The position numbers were made by a program, and so were the translations under genes. Below the pieces are notes generated by a model that was given only the letters and a program-made list of their open reading frames with translations, searched no databases and had not been told where the DNA came from. A stretch of 64,000 nucleotides of DNA. It comes from Hyphomicrobiales bacterium. GTDB taxonomy: Bacteria > Pseudomonadota > Alphaproteobacteria > Rhizobiales > Beijerinckiaceae. Position 1 is the first letter of the stretch. Each line of letters starts with the position of its first letter. This document shows positions 18,952-27,749 of the stretch, one piece after another. The stretch is taken from contig JAGXAM010000001.1 of the NCBI GenBank assembly GCA_019075905.1, forward strand, positions 62,001-126,000, written 5' to 3'.

Positions 18952-19721
18952 TGCGCCCCCGGATAGGCGCGCTGCATATATTGCAACTCGGCGAGAAGAT
19001 GGCCCATGGCCTCGCTGTGGTTGCCGCGCCGTCCGCCCTGTTGCGAGAAGGGCGCCGAGGGCAGCCTGAGCGCGGCCTGCGCGGCATCGCTGGTGATGCG
19101 TTGCAGCCAGGGCTGCCGCAGGGTCTCGGGGTCAATGGCGATGCCGTTTGCGGTGAGGGCTGCCTCGTCGGGCTGGCTCGTCAGCATCTCGCCGGCATAG
19201 GGCCACAGCAGATCGAGCGCCGTTTGCGCGCGCCGGAGGCTCTCGGGCGTGCCATCGCCAAGGCGCACCACCCAGTTGCTGGCGTGGCGCAGGTGATAGG
19301 CCACTTCCTTGACCGCCCGCGCAGCCAGGGCGGCAAGTTGCGCATCCTTCGAGGCGGTCATCGCCTGCCACCACAGGCTCATGAAGGCGCTGTAGAGCCA
19401 GAGGCGGACGATGGTATGGGCGAAATCGCCATTGGGGCGCTCGACCAGCAGCAGGTTGAGATAATCAACCGGGTCACGCCGGTAGGCATAGGCGTCCTCG
19501 TCGTGGCCGGCCGCCTCGACCTCGGCAGCATAGCTATAGAGGGCCCGGGCCTGGCCGAGATGATCGAGGGCGATATTGGCGAGCGCCATCTCCTCTTCCA
19601 GCAAAGGCGCGTGCCCGCACCATTCCGAAAGCCGGTGGCCGAGCACGAGGGCATCATCGGCGCGGCGCAGGATGAAGCGCACCAGCGGATCATCACTGAG
19701 GGTGATGCTGCCGGTCGTCAT
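18945..19721 (-). CDS. paaC: Phenylacetyl-CoA epoxidase structural subunit PaaC
   Basis: PaaC is the inactive ferritin-like partner of PaaA in the phenylacetyl-CoA epoxidase. The 258-residue product shows the helical-bundle pattern (LGHRLSEWCGHAPLLEEEMA, ALDHLGQARAL, EVAYHLRHASNWVVRLGDGT) typical of the subunit. The start is the ATG at 19721, which shares one base with the paaB stop (TGATG); a GTG three bases upstream is also possible. Both arrangements imply translational coupling. Confidence 0.95.
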   Translation of the reverse strand: MTTGSITLSDDPLVRFILRRADDALVLGHRLSEWCGHAPLLEEEMALANIALDHLGQARALYSYAAEVEAAGHDEDAYAYRRDPVDYLNLLLVERPNGDFAHTIVRLWLYSAFMSLWWQAMTASKDAQLAALAARAVKEVAYHLRHASNWVVRLGDGTPESLRRAQTALDLLWPYAGEMLTSQPDEAALTANGIAIDPETLRQPWLQRITSDAAQAALRLPSAPFSQQGGRRGNHSEAMGHLLAELQYMQRAYPGAQW

Positions 19722-20008
19722 CACATGTGCCCGACGTCTTCCGGCACTTCATAGAAGGTCGGATGGCGGTAAATCTTGTCGCTGGCGGGGTCGAACATCA
19801 TGGATTTTTCGGCAGGATCGGAGGCGGTGATGCTGGCCGAAGGCACGACCCAGATCGACACGCCCTCATTGCGCCGCGTGAAGAGATCGCGGGCGGCCTC
19901 AAGGGCGCTCGCCACATCAACGGCGTGCAGCGAGCCGACATGCCGGTGCGCCAGGCCGGTGCGAGAGCGGATGAACACTTCCCAAAGCGGAAATCGTGGG
20001 CTTGCCAT
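19721..20008 (-). CDS. paaB: Phenylacetyl-CoA epoxidase subunit PaaB
   Basis: From the ATG at 20008 the product is 95 residues, the normal PaaB length. It begins MASPRFPLWEVFIRSRTGLA and continues with HVGSLHAVDVASALEAARDL and TRRNEGVSIWVVPS, the family signature. PaaB bridges the PaaAC heterodimers in the complex. A longer open frame upstream overlaps paaA and was rejected. The gap to paaA is 25 bp. Confidence 0.95.
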   Translation of the reverse strand: MASPRFPLWEVFIRSRTGLAHRHVGSLHAVDVASALEAARDLFTRRNEGVSIWVVPSASITASDPAEKSMMFDPASDKIYRHPTFYEVPEDVGHM

Positions 20009-20033
20009 GGCACCTACTTTCAGTTGACCGGCT

Positions 20034-21017
20034 TCAGGCCGCGCGGGCCTTGTGTTTTTCGGCATGGGCAAGGGCGGCTTCGCGCACCCATGCGCCATCA
20101 TCATGGGCCTTGCGGCGGGCCGCCATGCGCTCCTGGTTGCAGGGGCCGTTTCCGGCCAGCACCTGGCGAAATTCCTCCCAATCGATATCGCCATAGCGCC
20201 AATGGCCGGTGGCCTCATCGAATTGCAGGTCCTTGTCAGGGATGGTCAAGCCCAGATAATGCGCCTGCGGCACGGTGGCATCAACGAACTTCTGCCGCAG
20301 CTCATCATTGGAGAAGCGCTTGATTTTCCACAATGTCGAGGTGTCCGAATGCTGGCTTTGGGCATCGGGCGGGCCGAACATCATCAGGCACGGCCACCAC
20401 CAGCGGTTGAGCGCCTCCTGGGCCATGCGCCTTTGCGCCGGCGTGCCGCGCGCCAGTACCATCATGATTTCAAAGCCCTGGCGCTGGTGGAAGGATTCTT
20501 CCTTGCAGACGCGGATCATGGCGCGGGCATAGGGGCCATAGGAGCAGCGGCACAGCGGAATCTGGTTCATGATCGCCGCGCCATCGACCAGCCAGCCGAT
20601 GGCGCCGATATCGGCCCAGGTCGGCGTCGGATAATTGAAGATCGACGAATAGCGGGCCTTGCCAGCGAGCAGGTCATCGTAAAGCTGCTCGCGCGTGGCA
20701 TCGAGCGTTTCGGCGGCGGCGTAAAGATAAAGCCCGTGGCCGCATTCATCCTGCACCTTGGCGAGCAGCGCCACCTTGCGGCGCAGGGACGGCGCACGGG
20801 TGATCCAGTTGCCTTCGGGCAACATGCCGACAATTTCGGAATGGGCGTGCTGCGATATCTGGCGCAGCAGGGTGCGCCGGTAGGCGGCCGGCATGGCATC
20901 ATTGGGCTCAATGCGCTGCTCGGCGTCAATGCGGGCCTGAAACTGCGCCATGGCCGCGTCATCGCCAACGGCGCGCAGCGGGGTTTCGGTTTCGGGCGTC
21001 AAACCTTGCGTATACAT
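20034..21017 (-). CDS. paaA: Phenylacetyl-CoA 1,2-epoxidase catalytic subunit PaaA
   Basis: PaaA carries the di-iron centre that epoxidises the ring of phenylacetyl-CoA. The 327-residue product starts at the ATG at 21017 with GCGGAGGCGCC just upstream. Di-iron ligand motifs are present ([38 protein letters not shown]). It heads the paaABCDE operon. A -35/-10 pair with 17 bp spacing lies at 21046-21074. Downstream pathway genes (paaG, paaZ, paaJ, paaH, paaK) are not in the window. Confidence 0.96.
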   Translation of the reverse strand: MYTQGLTPETETPLRAVGDDAAMAQFQARIDAEQRIEPNDAMPAAYRRTLLRQISQHAHSEIVGMLPEGNWITRAPSLRRKVALLAKVQDECGHGLYLYAAAETLDATREQLYDDLLAGKARYSSIFNYPTPTWADIGAIGWLVDGAAIMNQIPLCRCSYGPYARAMIRVCKEESFHQRQGFEIMMVLARGTPAQRRMAQEALNRWWWPCLMMFGPPDAQSQHSDTSTLWKIKRFSNDELRQKFVDATVPQAHYLGLTIPDKDLQFDEATGHWRYGDIDWEEFRQVLAGNGPCNQERMAARRKAHDDGAWVREAALAHAEKHKARAA

Positions 21018-21045
21018 GGCGCCTCCGCCAGTCTGGAGAGATTCC

Positions 21046-21074
21046 AGAATACATAACGCAATTATGCAGCGCAA
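21046..21074 (-). promoter_or_regulatory. Putative paaA promoter with overlapping inverted repeat
   Basis: On the minus strand TTGCGC (21074-21069) and TATTCT (21051-21046) are separated by exactly 17 bases. Over the spacer lies ATAA-TTGCG-TTAT, an inverted repeat. The string GTTATGTAT at the -10 (21057-21049) is repeated at the crotonase promoter on the other side of paaX, so it is a candidate PaaX operator. Inferred from sequence only. Confidence 0.5.
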
Positions 21075-21099
21075 GAGTTTTTTGTAACGGAACGTGGGG

Positions 21100-21963
21100 T
21101 TAAGGCACAAACCTTGCGGCGGTGGCGCGCGAGGCCGGCAAAGCGGTGCCGAGGCTGGTGGTGGCGTGGCTGTCGAGCCAGGCTTCGGCGGGCTTGAACA
21201 ATTGGCCATAGAGCGAGGCGCAAAGCCGGCGGGCGGCGATGCCGGGCCAGTCTTGTGGCAGCAGGTCATGCGGCAGGAGCGGATCGCGCAGGGCGATGCG
21301 GCGATATTCATGGATCAGCAGCACGCGGGCCAGCAGGGCCTGCATGTCCTGCGGGGCGAGACGCGCGGCAAGCGCCGTCGCCAGCGGCGAAAAGGCGCTC
21401 ATGAAAGCGTGATAATGCGCGGCGAGATGGTCGAGCGGCCAGGCGCGGGCCGCAAGCTCGCGCAAGCTTGCGGCATCGCCGGCGACTTGCAGCGCCAGCG
21501 CACCCGCGGGCAGCATCGCCCTGTCGGGTTGCACGGCGACGAACAGGCCCGGCTGGGCGACGCCAAAGCCCCGGGCGCTGCAGGCCGCAGCGACCTCGGC
21601 GCGGGCGGCTTCCGGCGCCAGAAGCAGGGTGAGCGTGCTGCCTTCGGCCGGCACCGGCGGCGCGTAAATGCGCGAGGAAGCCGTCACAAATTGCGCATGG
21701 CCCTCAGCGCTCAGGCGGTAAAAGCTGTTGCGGCCGCGCTTTTGCCGGGTCAGCCAGCCATCGCGGACCAGGCGCGACAAGGCGGTGCGCACCGCGCCGA
21801 CATCAATGTCGAGCCCGGCGCAAAAGGCTGACAGGGTCGCAAGATCCACCTCGCCGCCGCGCGGCACCACGGCATCGCCGAACAGCGAAATGATCAGCGA
21901 CCAGGTGCGCAAGGGCCGCGCGTTCAGATGCTTGATGATGCTGGCGATGGCATTGTCGATCAT
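21100..21963 (-). CDS. paaX: Phenylacetate catabolism transcriptional repressor PaaX
   Basis: PaaX represses phenylacetate genes and is released by phenylacetyl-CoA. The 287-residue product has a GntR-like winged helix ([38 protein letters not shown]), the central PaaX domain and a C-terminal part ([20 protein letters not shown]). It lies directly upstream of paaA on the same strand and divergent from the crotonase gene. This position lets it control both arms, and the shared GTTATGTAT motif at the two promoters supports that idea. Confidence 0.93.
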   Translation of the reverse strand: MIDNAIASIIKHLNARPLRTWSLIISLFGDAVVPRGGEVDLATLSAFCAGLDIDVGAVRTALSRLVRDGWLTRQKRGRNSFYRLSAEGHAQFVTASSRIYAPPVPAEGSTLTLLLAPEAARAEVAAACSARGFGVAQPGLFVAVQPDRAMLPAGALALQVAGDAASLRELAARAWPLDHLAAHYHAFMSAFSPLATALAARLAPQDMQALLARVLLIHEYRRIALRDPLLPHDLLPQDWPGIAARRLCASLYGQLFKPAEAWLDSHATTSLGTALPASRATAARFVP

Positions 21964-22038
21964 GCGGCTTCTTAACCGCTGACAGCGCCGGTGCCAATGA
22001 CCCCGGCGCCCTTCGTCCCCAGCGCATAAAAGCGCCTC

Positions 22039-22067
22039 TTGACGCGATTTTAGTTATGTATAATATC
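22039..22067 (+). promoter_or_regulatory. Putative promoter of the crotonase-ligase operon
   Basis: TTGACG (22039-22044) is followed 17 bases later by AATATC, or 14 bases later by TATAAT (22059-22064). The -10 area contains GTTATGTAT (22053-22061) and the inverted repeat TTAT-GT-ATAA. The same nine bases occur at the paaA -10 region. It lies between paaX and the divergent crotonase gene. Confidence 0.45.
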
Positions 22068-22111
22068 TATTTTATTGCCCGCCCAACCTCTTGAAGCGTG
22101 GATGGATTCTT

Positions 22112-22894
22112 ATGACGTCAGCCCCGGCCCCGCTTGAATTTGAGCGCCAAGGCGCCGTGCTGACGCTGCACCTCAACCGTCCGGCCAAGCGCAATGCCCT
22201 CAATGACGCGACGATTGCGGCGCTCGATGACGCGTTTTCGCGGCTTGATCCCGGCATTGGCGCCGTCGTCATCAACGGGCGCGGCGAGCATTTTTCCGCC
22301 GGGCTCGATCTTTCCGACCTTTCCGAGCGCAATGCGGTCGAGGGGGTGGCGCATTCGCGCTCGTGGCACAGTTGCTTCGAGAAAATCCAGTTCGGCAACG
22401 TGCCGGTGGTGGCGGCGCTGAAGGGTGCGGTGATCGGCGGCGGGCTTGAGCTGGCGGCTGCGACCCATATTCGCGTGGCCGAAGAGGGGGCGTTTTACGC
22501 CCTGCCCGAGGGTCAGCGCGGAATTTTTGTCGGTGGCGGCGGTTCGGTGCGGCTGCCGCGCCTGATCGGTGTCGCGCGCATGGCTGACATGATGCTGACC
22601 GGGCGCACCTATGGCGCGGCCGAGGGCGTGGCGCTGGGATTTTCGCAATATATCGTGCCGGAGGGCGGCGCGCTGGACAAGGCGCAGGAGCTGGCGGCGC
22701 GCATGGCCACCAATGCGCCGCTGACCACATTCGCGGTCCTTCATGCCCTGCCCCGCATCGCTGAAAGTGATCCCTCGGCCGGCTTCATGATGGAAGCGCT
22801 GATGGCGAGCATTGCCCAGGACAGCGATGAGGCCAAAGGGCGCATCAGGGATTTTCTTGCCAAGCGTGCTGCCAAAGTGGCACTCAAAAGCTGA
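22112..22894 (+). CDS. Enoyl-CoA hydratase/isomerase family protein (crotonase), phenylpropanoid cluster
   Basis: From the ATG at 22112 the product is 260 residues. The crotonase fold is clear: oxyanion-hole segment HFSAGLDLSDL and AALKGAVIGGGLELAAATHI. The two catalytic glutamates are both present at residues 113 (GGGLE) and 133 (ALPEG), spaced as in rat hydratase. It is the first gene of an operon with a feruloyl-CoA synthetase-type ligase, so hydration of coumaroyl- or feruloyl-CoA-like thioesters is likely. A TTG at 22091 is an alternative start. The gene is divergent from paaX. Confidence 0.87.
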   Translation: MTSAPAPLEFERQGAVLTLHLNRPAKRNALNDATIAALDDAFSRLDPGIGAVVINGRGEHFSAGLDLSDLSERNAVEGVAHSRSWHSCFEKIQFGNVPVVAALKGAVIGGGLELAAATHIRVAEEGAFYALPEGQRGIFVGGGGSVRLPRLIGVARMADMMLTGRTYGAAEGVALGFSQYIVPEGGALDKAQELAARMATNAPLTTFAVLHALPRIAESDPSAGFMMEALMASIAQDSDEAKGRIRDFLAKRAAKVALKS

Positions 22895-22936
22895 ATATGA
22901 ACTGCAAAATGCAGTCATGCCCCAAGGGAGGGCCGC

Positions 22937-24799
22937 GTGAGTGAAGAGGCTAAGGCGTCCGGCTCTGTGCGCTTCGGCGACCTGTCGGTAGATATTGAAC
23001 GACGCAAGGACGGTTGCGTTGTGGTGCGCCCGCGCGGGCAGCTTCCGGGCTTTCCGCTGCGCCTCGGTGACCGGCTGCATCATTGGGCCGCGGCCACGCC
23101 CGATGCCGTGCTGTTTGCCGAACGCGATGCCCATGGCGACTGGCGCAAGGTCAGCTATGGCGAGGCGCTCGATGCCGTGCGCCACCTCGCCTCGGCGCTG
23201 CTCGCCCTGAAGCTGACGCGCGAGCGCCCGTTGCTGATCCTTTCCGGCAACAGCATCAACCATGCCTTGCTGGGGCTGGCGGCCAATTATATCGGCGTGC
23301 CACATTGCCCGGTATCGCCGCCCTATTCGCTGCTCTCGCGCGACCATGCCAAGCTGAAATATGCGGTCGAACTGCTGACGCCCGGGCTGGTTTATGCCGA
23401 GGATGGCGCGATGTTTGCGCGGGCGATCGAGGCCGGCGTGCCCGCTGGCACGCCTGTGGCCGTGACCATGGGTGCTGTGCCAGGGCGCGCGACGCTGAGC
23501 TTTGCCGATCTGCTGGCAACACCGCTATCGCCCGGTCTCGATGCTGCCTTCAGCAGTTCGGGGCCCGAAACCATCGTCAAATTCCTCTTGACGTCAGGCT
23601 CGACCGGCTTGCCGAAAGTGGTAATCAACACCCAGAAAATGCTGTGCGCCAATCAGGTGATGATCCGCGAGACCATGCGCTTCCTGCAGGACCAGCCGCC
23701 GGTGCTGGTCGACTGGCTGCCCTGGAGCCATACATTCGGCGGCAATCACAATGTCGGGCTGGCCCTGTTCAATGGCGGCGCGCTTTATATTGATGATGGC
23801 CGGCCGACGCCGGGCGGGATTGCCGCGACCCTGCGCAATCTCAGGGAGATCGCGCCGACGGTCTATTTCAATGTGCCCAAGGGCTTTGAAATGCTGGTGC
23901 CGGCGCTGCGCGAGGATGAGGCGCTGCGCAAGAGCCTGTTTTCGCGGCTGGGGGCGATTTTCTTTGCCGGGGCTTCGCTGCCGGCCCATGTCTGGAAAGC
24001 CCTGCAGGACATATCGGAGGCCGAGACCGGGCATCGGGTGCCGATCCTCACCGGTCTTGGCGCCACCGAAACCGCACCGTTCTCGATGTCGGTGACGCCG
24101 CAAACCAGCCGGTCGGGCCATGTCGGCCAGCCGGTACCCGGCAATGAGATCAAGCTGGTGCCCAATGGCAGCAAATGGGAAGTGCGGGTCAGGGGCAACA
24201 ATGTCACCCCCGGCTATTGGCGCCAGCCCGAAGTCAGCGCGGCGGCGTTTGATGACGAAGGCTATTATAAGTTCGGCGATGCGCTGAAGCCGGTCGATGA
24301 CTTCGACTGGTCGAAGGGCTTTGATTTCGACGGGCGCATTGCCGAGGATTTCAAGCTGGCTTCGGGCACCTGGGTCAATACCGGGCCGCTGCGCAGCCAG
24401 ATCATTGCCGCCTGCGCGCCCCTGCTGCGCGATGTGGTGCTGGCCGGGCTCAACCGCGACCATCTCGCCGCCCTGCTGCTGCTCGACGAGGACGCCTGCC
24501 GCAGCGCCATTCCCGGCCTCACCAGCCATGATCTGGCCGAGATTTGCCGCCATCCCGGCCTGCGACGGCACTTGCGCGCGGGCCTGCAGCGGCATGCGCA
24601 GGCCTGGCCGGGCTCCTCGACCCAGGTGCCGCTGGCGATCATCATCGATACGCCCCTGCAGATCGACCTTGGTGAAATCACCGACAAGGGTTCGGTCAAC
24701 CAGCGGGCGGTGTTGCAGCATCGCGCCGGTCTGGTCGAGGCGCTCTATGCCACGAAGCTTCCGGCGGCGGTCATATCCCTTGATCAGCCCGATGAGTGA
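22937..24799 (+). CDS. Feruloyl-CoA synthetase-type acyl-CoA ligase
   Basis: The 620-residue product starts at a GTG at 22937 with a strong AAGGGAGGGCCGC upstream. It is an AMP-forming ligase with FLLTSGSTGLPKVV (ATP loop), LTGLGATETAPFS, NNVTPGYWRQPE and a C-terminal region with the catalytic-Lys motif DLGEITDKGSVNQRA. The long N-terminal region and the DWLPWSHTFGGNHNVGLAL segment are typical of the feruloyl-CoA synthetase subfamily (Fcs, CouB-like). It would activate a hydroxycinnamate or related acid with CoA. It sits 42 bp after the crotonase gene. Confidence 0.9.
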   Translation: MSEEAKASGSVRFGDLSVDIERRKDGCVVVRPRGQLPGFPLRLGDRLHHWAAATPDAVLFAERDAHGDWRKVSYGEALDAVRHLASALLALKLTRERPLLILSGNSINHALLGLAANYIGVPHCPVSPPYSLLSRDHAKLKYAVELLTPGLVYAEDGAMFARAIEAGVPAGTPVAVTMGAVPGRATLSFADLLATPLSPGLDAAFSSSGPETIVKFLLTSGSTGLPKVVINTQKMLCANQVMIRETMRFLQDQPPVLVDWLPWSHTFGGNHNVGLALFNGGALYIDDGRPTPGGIAATLRNLREIAPTVYFNVPKGFEMLVPALREDEALRKSLFSRLGAIFFAGASLPAHVWKALQDISEAETGHRVPILTGLGATETAPFSMSVTPQTSRSGHVGQPVPGNEIKLVPNGSKWEVRVRGNNVTPGYWRQPEVSAAAFDDEGYYKFGDALKPVDDFDWSKGFDFDGRIAEDFKLASGTWVNTGPLRSQIIAACAPLLRDVVLAGLNRDHLAALLLLDEDACRSAIPGLTSHDLAEICRHPGLRRHLRAGLQRHAQAWPGSSTQVPLAIIIDTPLQIDLGEITDKGSVNQRAVLQHRAGLVEALYATKLPAAVISLDQPDE

Positions 24800-24802
24800 A
24801 AG

Positions 24803-26062
24803 ATGACGAACGTGCAGGCACTGACGATGCAATGGGATGATGTGGCACTGGTCGATGGCCAGCGCACGCCCTTTACCGATTATACCGGGGCGCTTTCCGG
24901 GGTCTCGCCGATCGATCTTGGGATCAAGGCGGGGCGGGCGGCGTTGGCGAAGGCCGGGATCGCGGCAAGCGACATCGGCACGGTGATTTGCGGCTCGATG
25001 GCGCAGGCAAGTTTTGATGCCTATATGCTGCCGCGCCATATCGGGCTTTATTGCGGTGTGCCGCAGGCGGTGCCGGCGCATCTGGTGCAGCGGGTGTGCG
25101 GCACCGGCATCGAGGTCCTGTCGCAAGCCGCCGATGCGGTGGCGCTGAAGCGCGCCGATGCCGCGCTCTGTGTCGGCGCGGAATCGATGAGTCGCAATCC
25201 GGTGGCCTCCTATACCTCCCGCTCCGGGTTCCGCATGGGCCAGGTCGAGTTCAAGGACTTCCTGTGGGAGGCGCTGCTCGATCCTGCCTGCGGCTTTTCC
25301 ATGGGCGGGACGGCGGAAAATCTCGCGCGGCGCCACCAGATCACCCGCGAGGAGGTCGATGCCTTTGCCGCGCGCTCGTTTGCCCGCGCCCTGCAGGCCG
25401 AGGCCGACGGCTTTTTTGCCGACGAATATGTGGCGGTCGCCGACGAGGTGTTTACCTGTGATGGCCTTGCCGCGCGTGGCATCCGGCTGCGCAAGGGCGA
25501 GCGCGTAACCCGCGACAGCCATGTGCGGCCCTCGCCGCTGGAGGTGCTGGCGAAAATCAAGCCGGCCTTTGGCGGGGTGCAGACCGGCGGCAATTCCTCG
25601 GCGGTGGTCGATGGCGCGGCGGCGCTGGTGGTGACATCGGGCGCCCATGCCCGGGCGTTCGGCAAGAGCCCGCTGGCGATGATCCGCGCCTGCGCGGCGG
25701 TGGGGGTCGAGCCGGCCTTTATGGGCATTGGCCCGGTGCCGGCCATCCGCGCGGTGCTGGCAAAGGCCGGGCTTGGCCTCGATGCCATCGACCGCATTGA
25801 AATCAATGAGGCTTTCGGGGCGCAGGTGATGGCTTGCGCCCGTGAGCTCGGGCTCGATGAATCCCGGCTCAATGTCAATGGCGGGGCGATAGCCATCGGC
25901 CATCCGCTGGGGGCGACCGGCATCAGGCTGGCTTTGACGGCGGCGCGCGAATTGCGGCGGCACGGGCTGCGCTATGGCATAGCCTCCGCCTGCATCGGCG
26001 GCGGCCAGGGCATAGCCATGCTGATCGAAAATCCGCTGCATGGCACAGCACAAACGAGGTGA
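24803..26062 (+). CDS. Thiolase (acetyl-CoA acyltransferase)
   Basis: The 419-residue product is a complete thiolase with the nucleophilic Cys99 (QRVCGTGIEVLSQA), the NEAFGAQVMA motif, GHPLGATGIR with the active His, and the second Cys in IASACIGGGQG. It starts 3 bp after the ligase stop, so the two are translationally linked. In a ligase-crotonase-thiolase set it would cleave a 3-ketoacyl-CoA formed from a phenylpropanoid side chain to an aromatic acyl-CoA and acetyl-CoA. A 3-hydroxyacyl-CoA dehydrogenase for the preceding step is not encoded nearby. Confidence 0.92.
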   Translation: MTNVQALTMQWDDVALVDGQRTPFTDYTGALSGVSPIDLGIKAGRAALAKAGIAASDIGTVICGSMAQASFDAYMLPRHIGLYCGVPQAVPAHLVQRVCGTGIEVLSQAADAVALKRADAALCVGAESMSRNPVASYTSRSGFRMGQVEFKDFLWEALLDPACGFSMGGTAENLARRHQITREEVDAFAARSFARALQAEADGFFADEYVAVADEVFTCDGLAARGIRLRKGERVTRDSHVRPSPLEVLAKIKPAFGGVQTGGNSSAVVDGAAALVVTSGAHARAFGKSPLAMIRACAAVGVEPAFMGIGPVPAIRAVLAKAGLGLDAIDRIEINEAFGAQVMACARELGLDESRLNVNGGAIAIGHPLGATGIRLALTAARELRRHGLRYGIASACIGGGQGIAMLIENPLHGTAQTR

Positions 26063-26070
26063 GGTCCAAT

Positions 26071-26490
26071 ATGTTCAGCAACCGCCGCGATGTAACGATT
26101 GAATGGGGCGATTGCGACCCGGCCGGCATCGTGTTCTATCCGCGCTATTTTGCAATGTTCGATGCCTCAACCGCTTTCCTGTTCGCGGCGGCAGGCTTTC
26201 CCAAGCAGGACTTGCGGCGGCGCTTTGATTTCATCGGCTGGCCGATGGTTGATACGCGGGCGCGCTTTCTGATACCCTCGGCTTTCGGGGATATCATCTC
26301 CATCGAAAGCCGGGTCGTGGCCTGGAAAAGATCGAGCTTCGACCTCGAACACCGCGTCTTCAAGCGCGAGGCGCTGGCGATTGAAGGCTTCGAGACGCGG
26401 GTGTGGACCGGGCCGCATCCCGAGCAGCCAGGACGGCTGAAATCAAGGCCGGTGCCCGAAGAGATTATCGCAAGGTTCAACAAGGCCTGA
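26071..26490 (+). CDS. Hotdog-fold thioesterase, 4-hydroxybenzoyl-CoA thioesterase family
   Basis: From the ATG at 26071, with GAGGTGAGG six bases upstream, the product is 139 residues. The segment EWGDCDPAGIVFYPRYF is the signature of Pseudomonas-type 4-hydroxybenzoyl-CoA thioesterases, including the catalytic Asp. It would release a free aromatic acid, such as 4-hydroxybenzoate, from the thioester left by the thiolase. A GTG at 26059 is a weaker alternative start. The gene lies between the thiolase and a binding-protein gene in the same operon. Confidence 0.9.
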   Translation: MFSNRRDVTIEWGDCDPAGIVFYPRYFAMFDASTAFLFAAAGFPKQDLRRRFDFIGWPMVDTRARFLIPSAFGDIISIESRVVAWKRSSFDLEHRVFKREALAIEGFETRVWTGPHPEQPGRLKSRPVPEEIIARFNKA

Positions 26491-26516
26491 ACAAGTTCAA
26501 CAAGGGAGACAACAAC

Positions 26517-27659
26517 ATGAGAAAAATCAATGTGCTTTTGCTGGGTGGCGTGGCGCTGGTGGCCATGAGCCTGAGCGCCGCCGCGCGCGATATCAAGATC
26601 GGTTTCAGCCTTTCGACTACCGGGCCGGCTGCGGCGCTCGGCCTGCCGGAGCTGAAATCCATCGCCATCCTGCCCAAGACCATCGCCGGCCAGAAGGTCG
26701 ATTACATCGTGCTCGATGATGGCGGCGATCCGGCCAAGGCGACAGCCAATGCCCGCAAACTGGTGACCGAAGACAAGGTCGATGTGCTAGTGGGCTCGTC
26801 GATTACGCCGGGCGCCATCGCGGTGTCGAATGTCGCGACCGAAGCCGGTGTGCCGGATTTTTCCCAGGCGCCGATGCCGATTACGCCGGCCCAGGCGAAA
26901 TGGACCGTGGTGCTGCCGCAGCCGGTGTCGCTGATGGGCAAGGGCGTCTTTGAAAACATGAAGCAGCATCATGTCAAAACCGTCGGTATCATCGGCTATA
27001 ATGATGTCTGGGGCGATCTGTGGCTGAATGATTTCAACCATGACGGCGTGGCCATGGGCATGAAGCTCGACGGCAACGAGCGCTTTGCGCGTGCCGACAC
27101 CTCCGTCACCGGCCAGGCGCTGCGGCTGATCGCCGCCAAGCCGGATGCGGTGCTGGTGGCAGCCTCCGGCACGGCGGCGGCGCTGCCGCAGACGGCGCTG
27201 CGCGACCATGGCTACAAGGGCCTGATCTATCAGACGCATGGCGCGGTCTCGAATGATTTCATCCGCGTCGCCGGCAAGGACGCCGAAGGGGCGATCCTGC
27301 CCTCAGGCCCGGTGATGGTCGCCGAATTGCAGGATGACAGTTCCCCGACCAAGGCGCCCGGCCTTGCCTATCTCAAGGCCTATGAAGGCAAATATGGCGC
27401 CAACACCCGCACCCAGTTCGGAGCGCAGATCTGGGATACCTACCTGATCCTTGAGCGTGTGATTCCCGATGCGTTGAAGGCAGGCAAGCCGGGGACGGCG
27501 GCCTTCCGCAATGGCATCCGCAAGGCCCTGCTCACCGAGCATAATATTGCCGGCAGCCAGGGCGTCTACAATTACACGGCGACCGATCGCAATGGCGTCG
27601 ATGACCGGGCTCGCGTCATGCTGCAGGTCAAGGACGGCAAGTTTGCTATTGTAAAATAA
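26517..27659 (+). CDS. ABC-type periplasmic substrate-binding protein, aromatic-acid type
   Basis: From the ATG at 26517, preceded by CAAGGGAGACAACAAC, the product is 380 residues. It has a signal peptide (NVLLLGGVALVAMSLSAAA) and a type I binding fold (DIKIGFSLSTTGPAAALG, DVLVGSSITPGAIAVSN, VKTVGIIGYNDVWGDLW). It resembles the Leu/Ile/Val-type receptors that bind coumarate and other aromatic acids in Rhodopseudomonas (CouP-like). No permease or ATPase genes are adjacent, so it must borrow them. A short direct repeat TTCAACAAGG spans the gap with the thioesterase gene. Confidence 0.88.
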   Translation: MRKINVLLLGGVALVAMSLSAAARDIKIGFSLSTTGPAAALGLPELKSIAILPKTIAGQKVDYIVLDDGGDPAKATANARKLVTEDKVDVLVGSSITPGAIAVSNVATEAGVPDFSQAPMPITPAQAKWTVVLPQPVSLMGKGVFENMKQHHVKTVGIIGYNDVWGDLWLNDFNHDGVAMGMKLDGNERFARADTSVTGQALRLIAAKPDAVLVAASGTAAALPQTALRDHGYKGLIYQTHGAVSNDFIRVAGKDAEGAILPSGPVMVAELQDDSSPTKAPGLAYLKAYEGKYGANTRTQFGAQIWDTYLILERVIPDALKAGKPGTAAFRNGIRKALLTEHNIAGSQGVYNYTATDRNGVDDRARVMLQVKDGKFAIVK

Positions 27660-27749
27660 CAGGCGCATCCTGAGCGCAAGGGGTTCGTGGTGGCGGTGCC
27701 GGAGCGGTGCGGCCGCAGCGGCCCCATAAACCTCAGGGAGGCGTGCGGG

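Noticed and set aside
23594-26053. An 819-codon open frame on the minus strand over the ligase and thiolase genes
   Set aside because: Its translation is Arg/His/Gly-rich without any domain, and it lies opposite two clear enzymes. High GC at third positions makes such antisense frames common.
27660-27749. Remnant of an xdhA gene upstream of the orphan xdhB
   Set aside because: The gap is 90 bp and no translated segment resembles XdhA, so a remnant cannot be shown.
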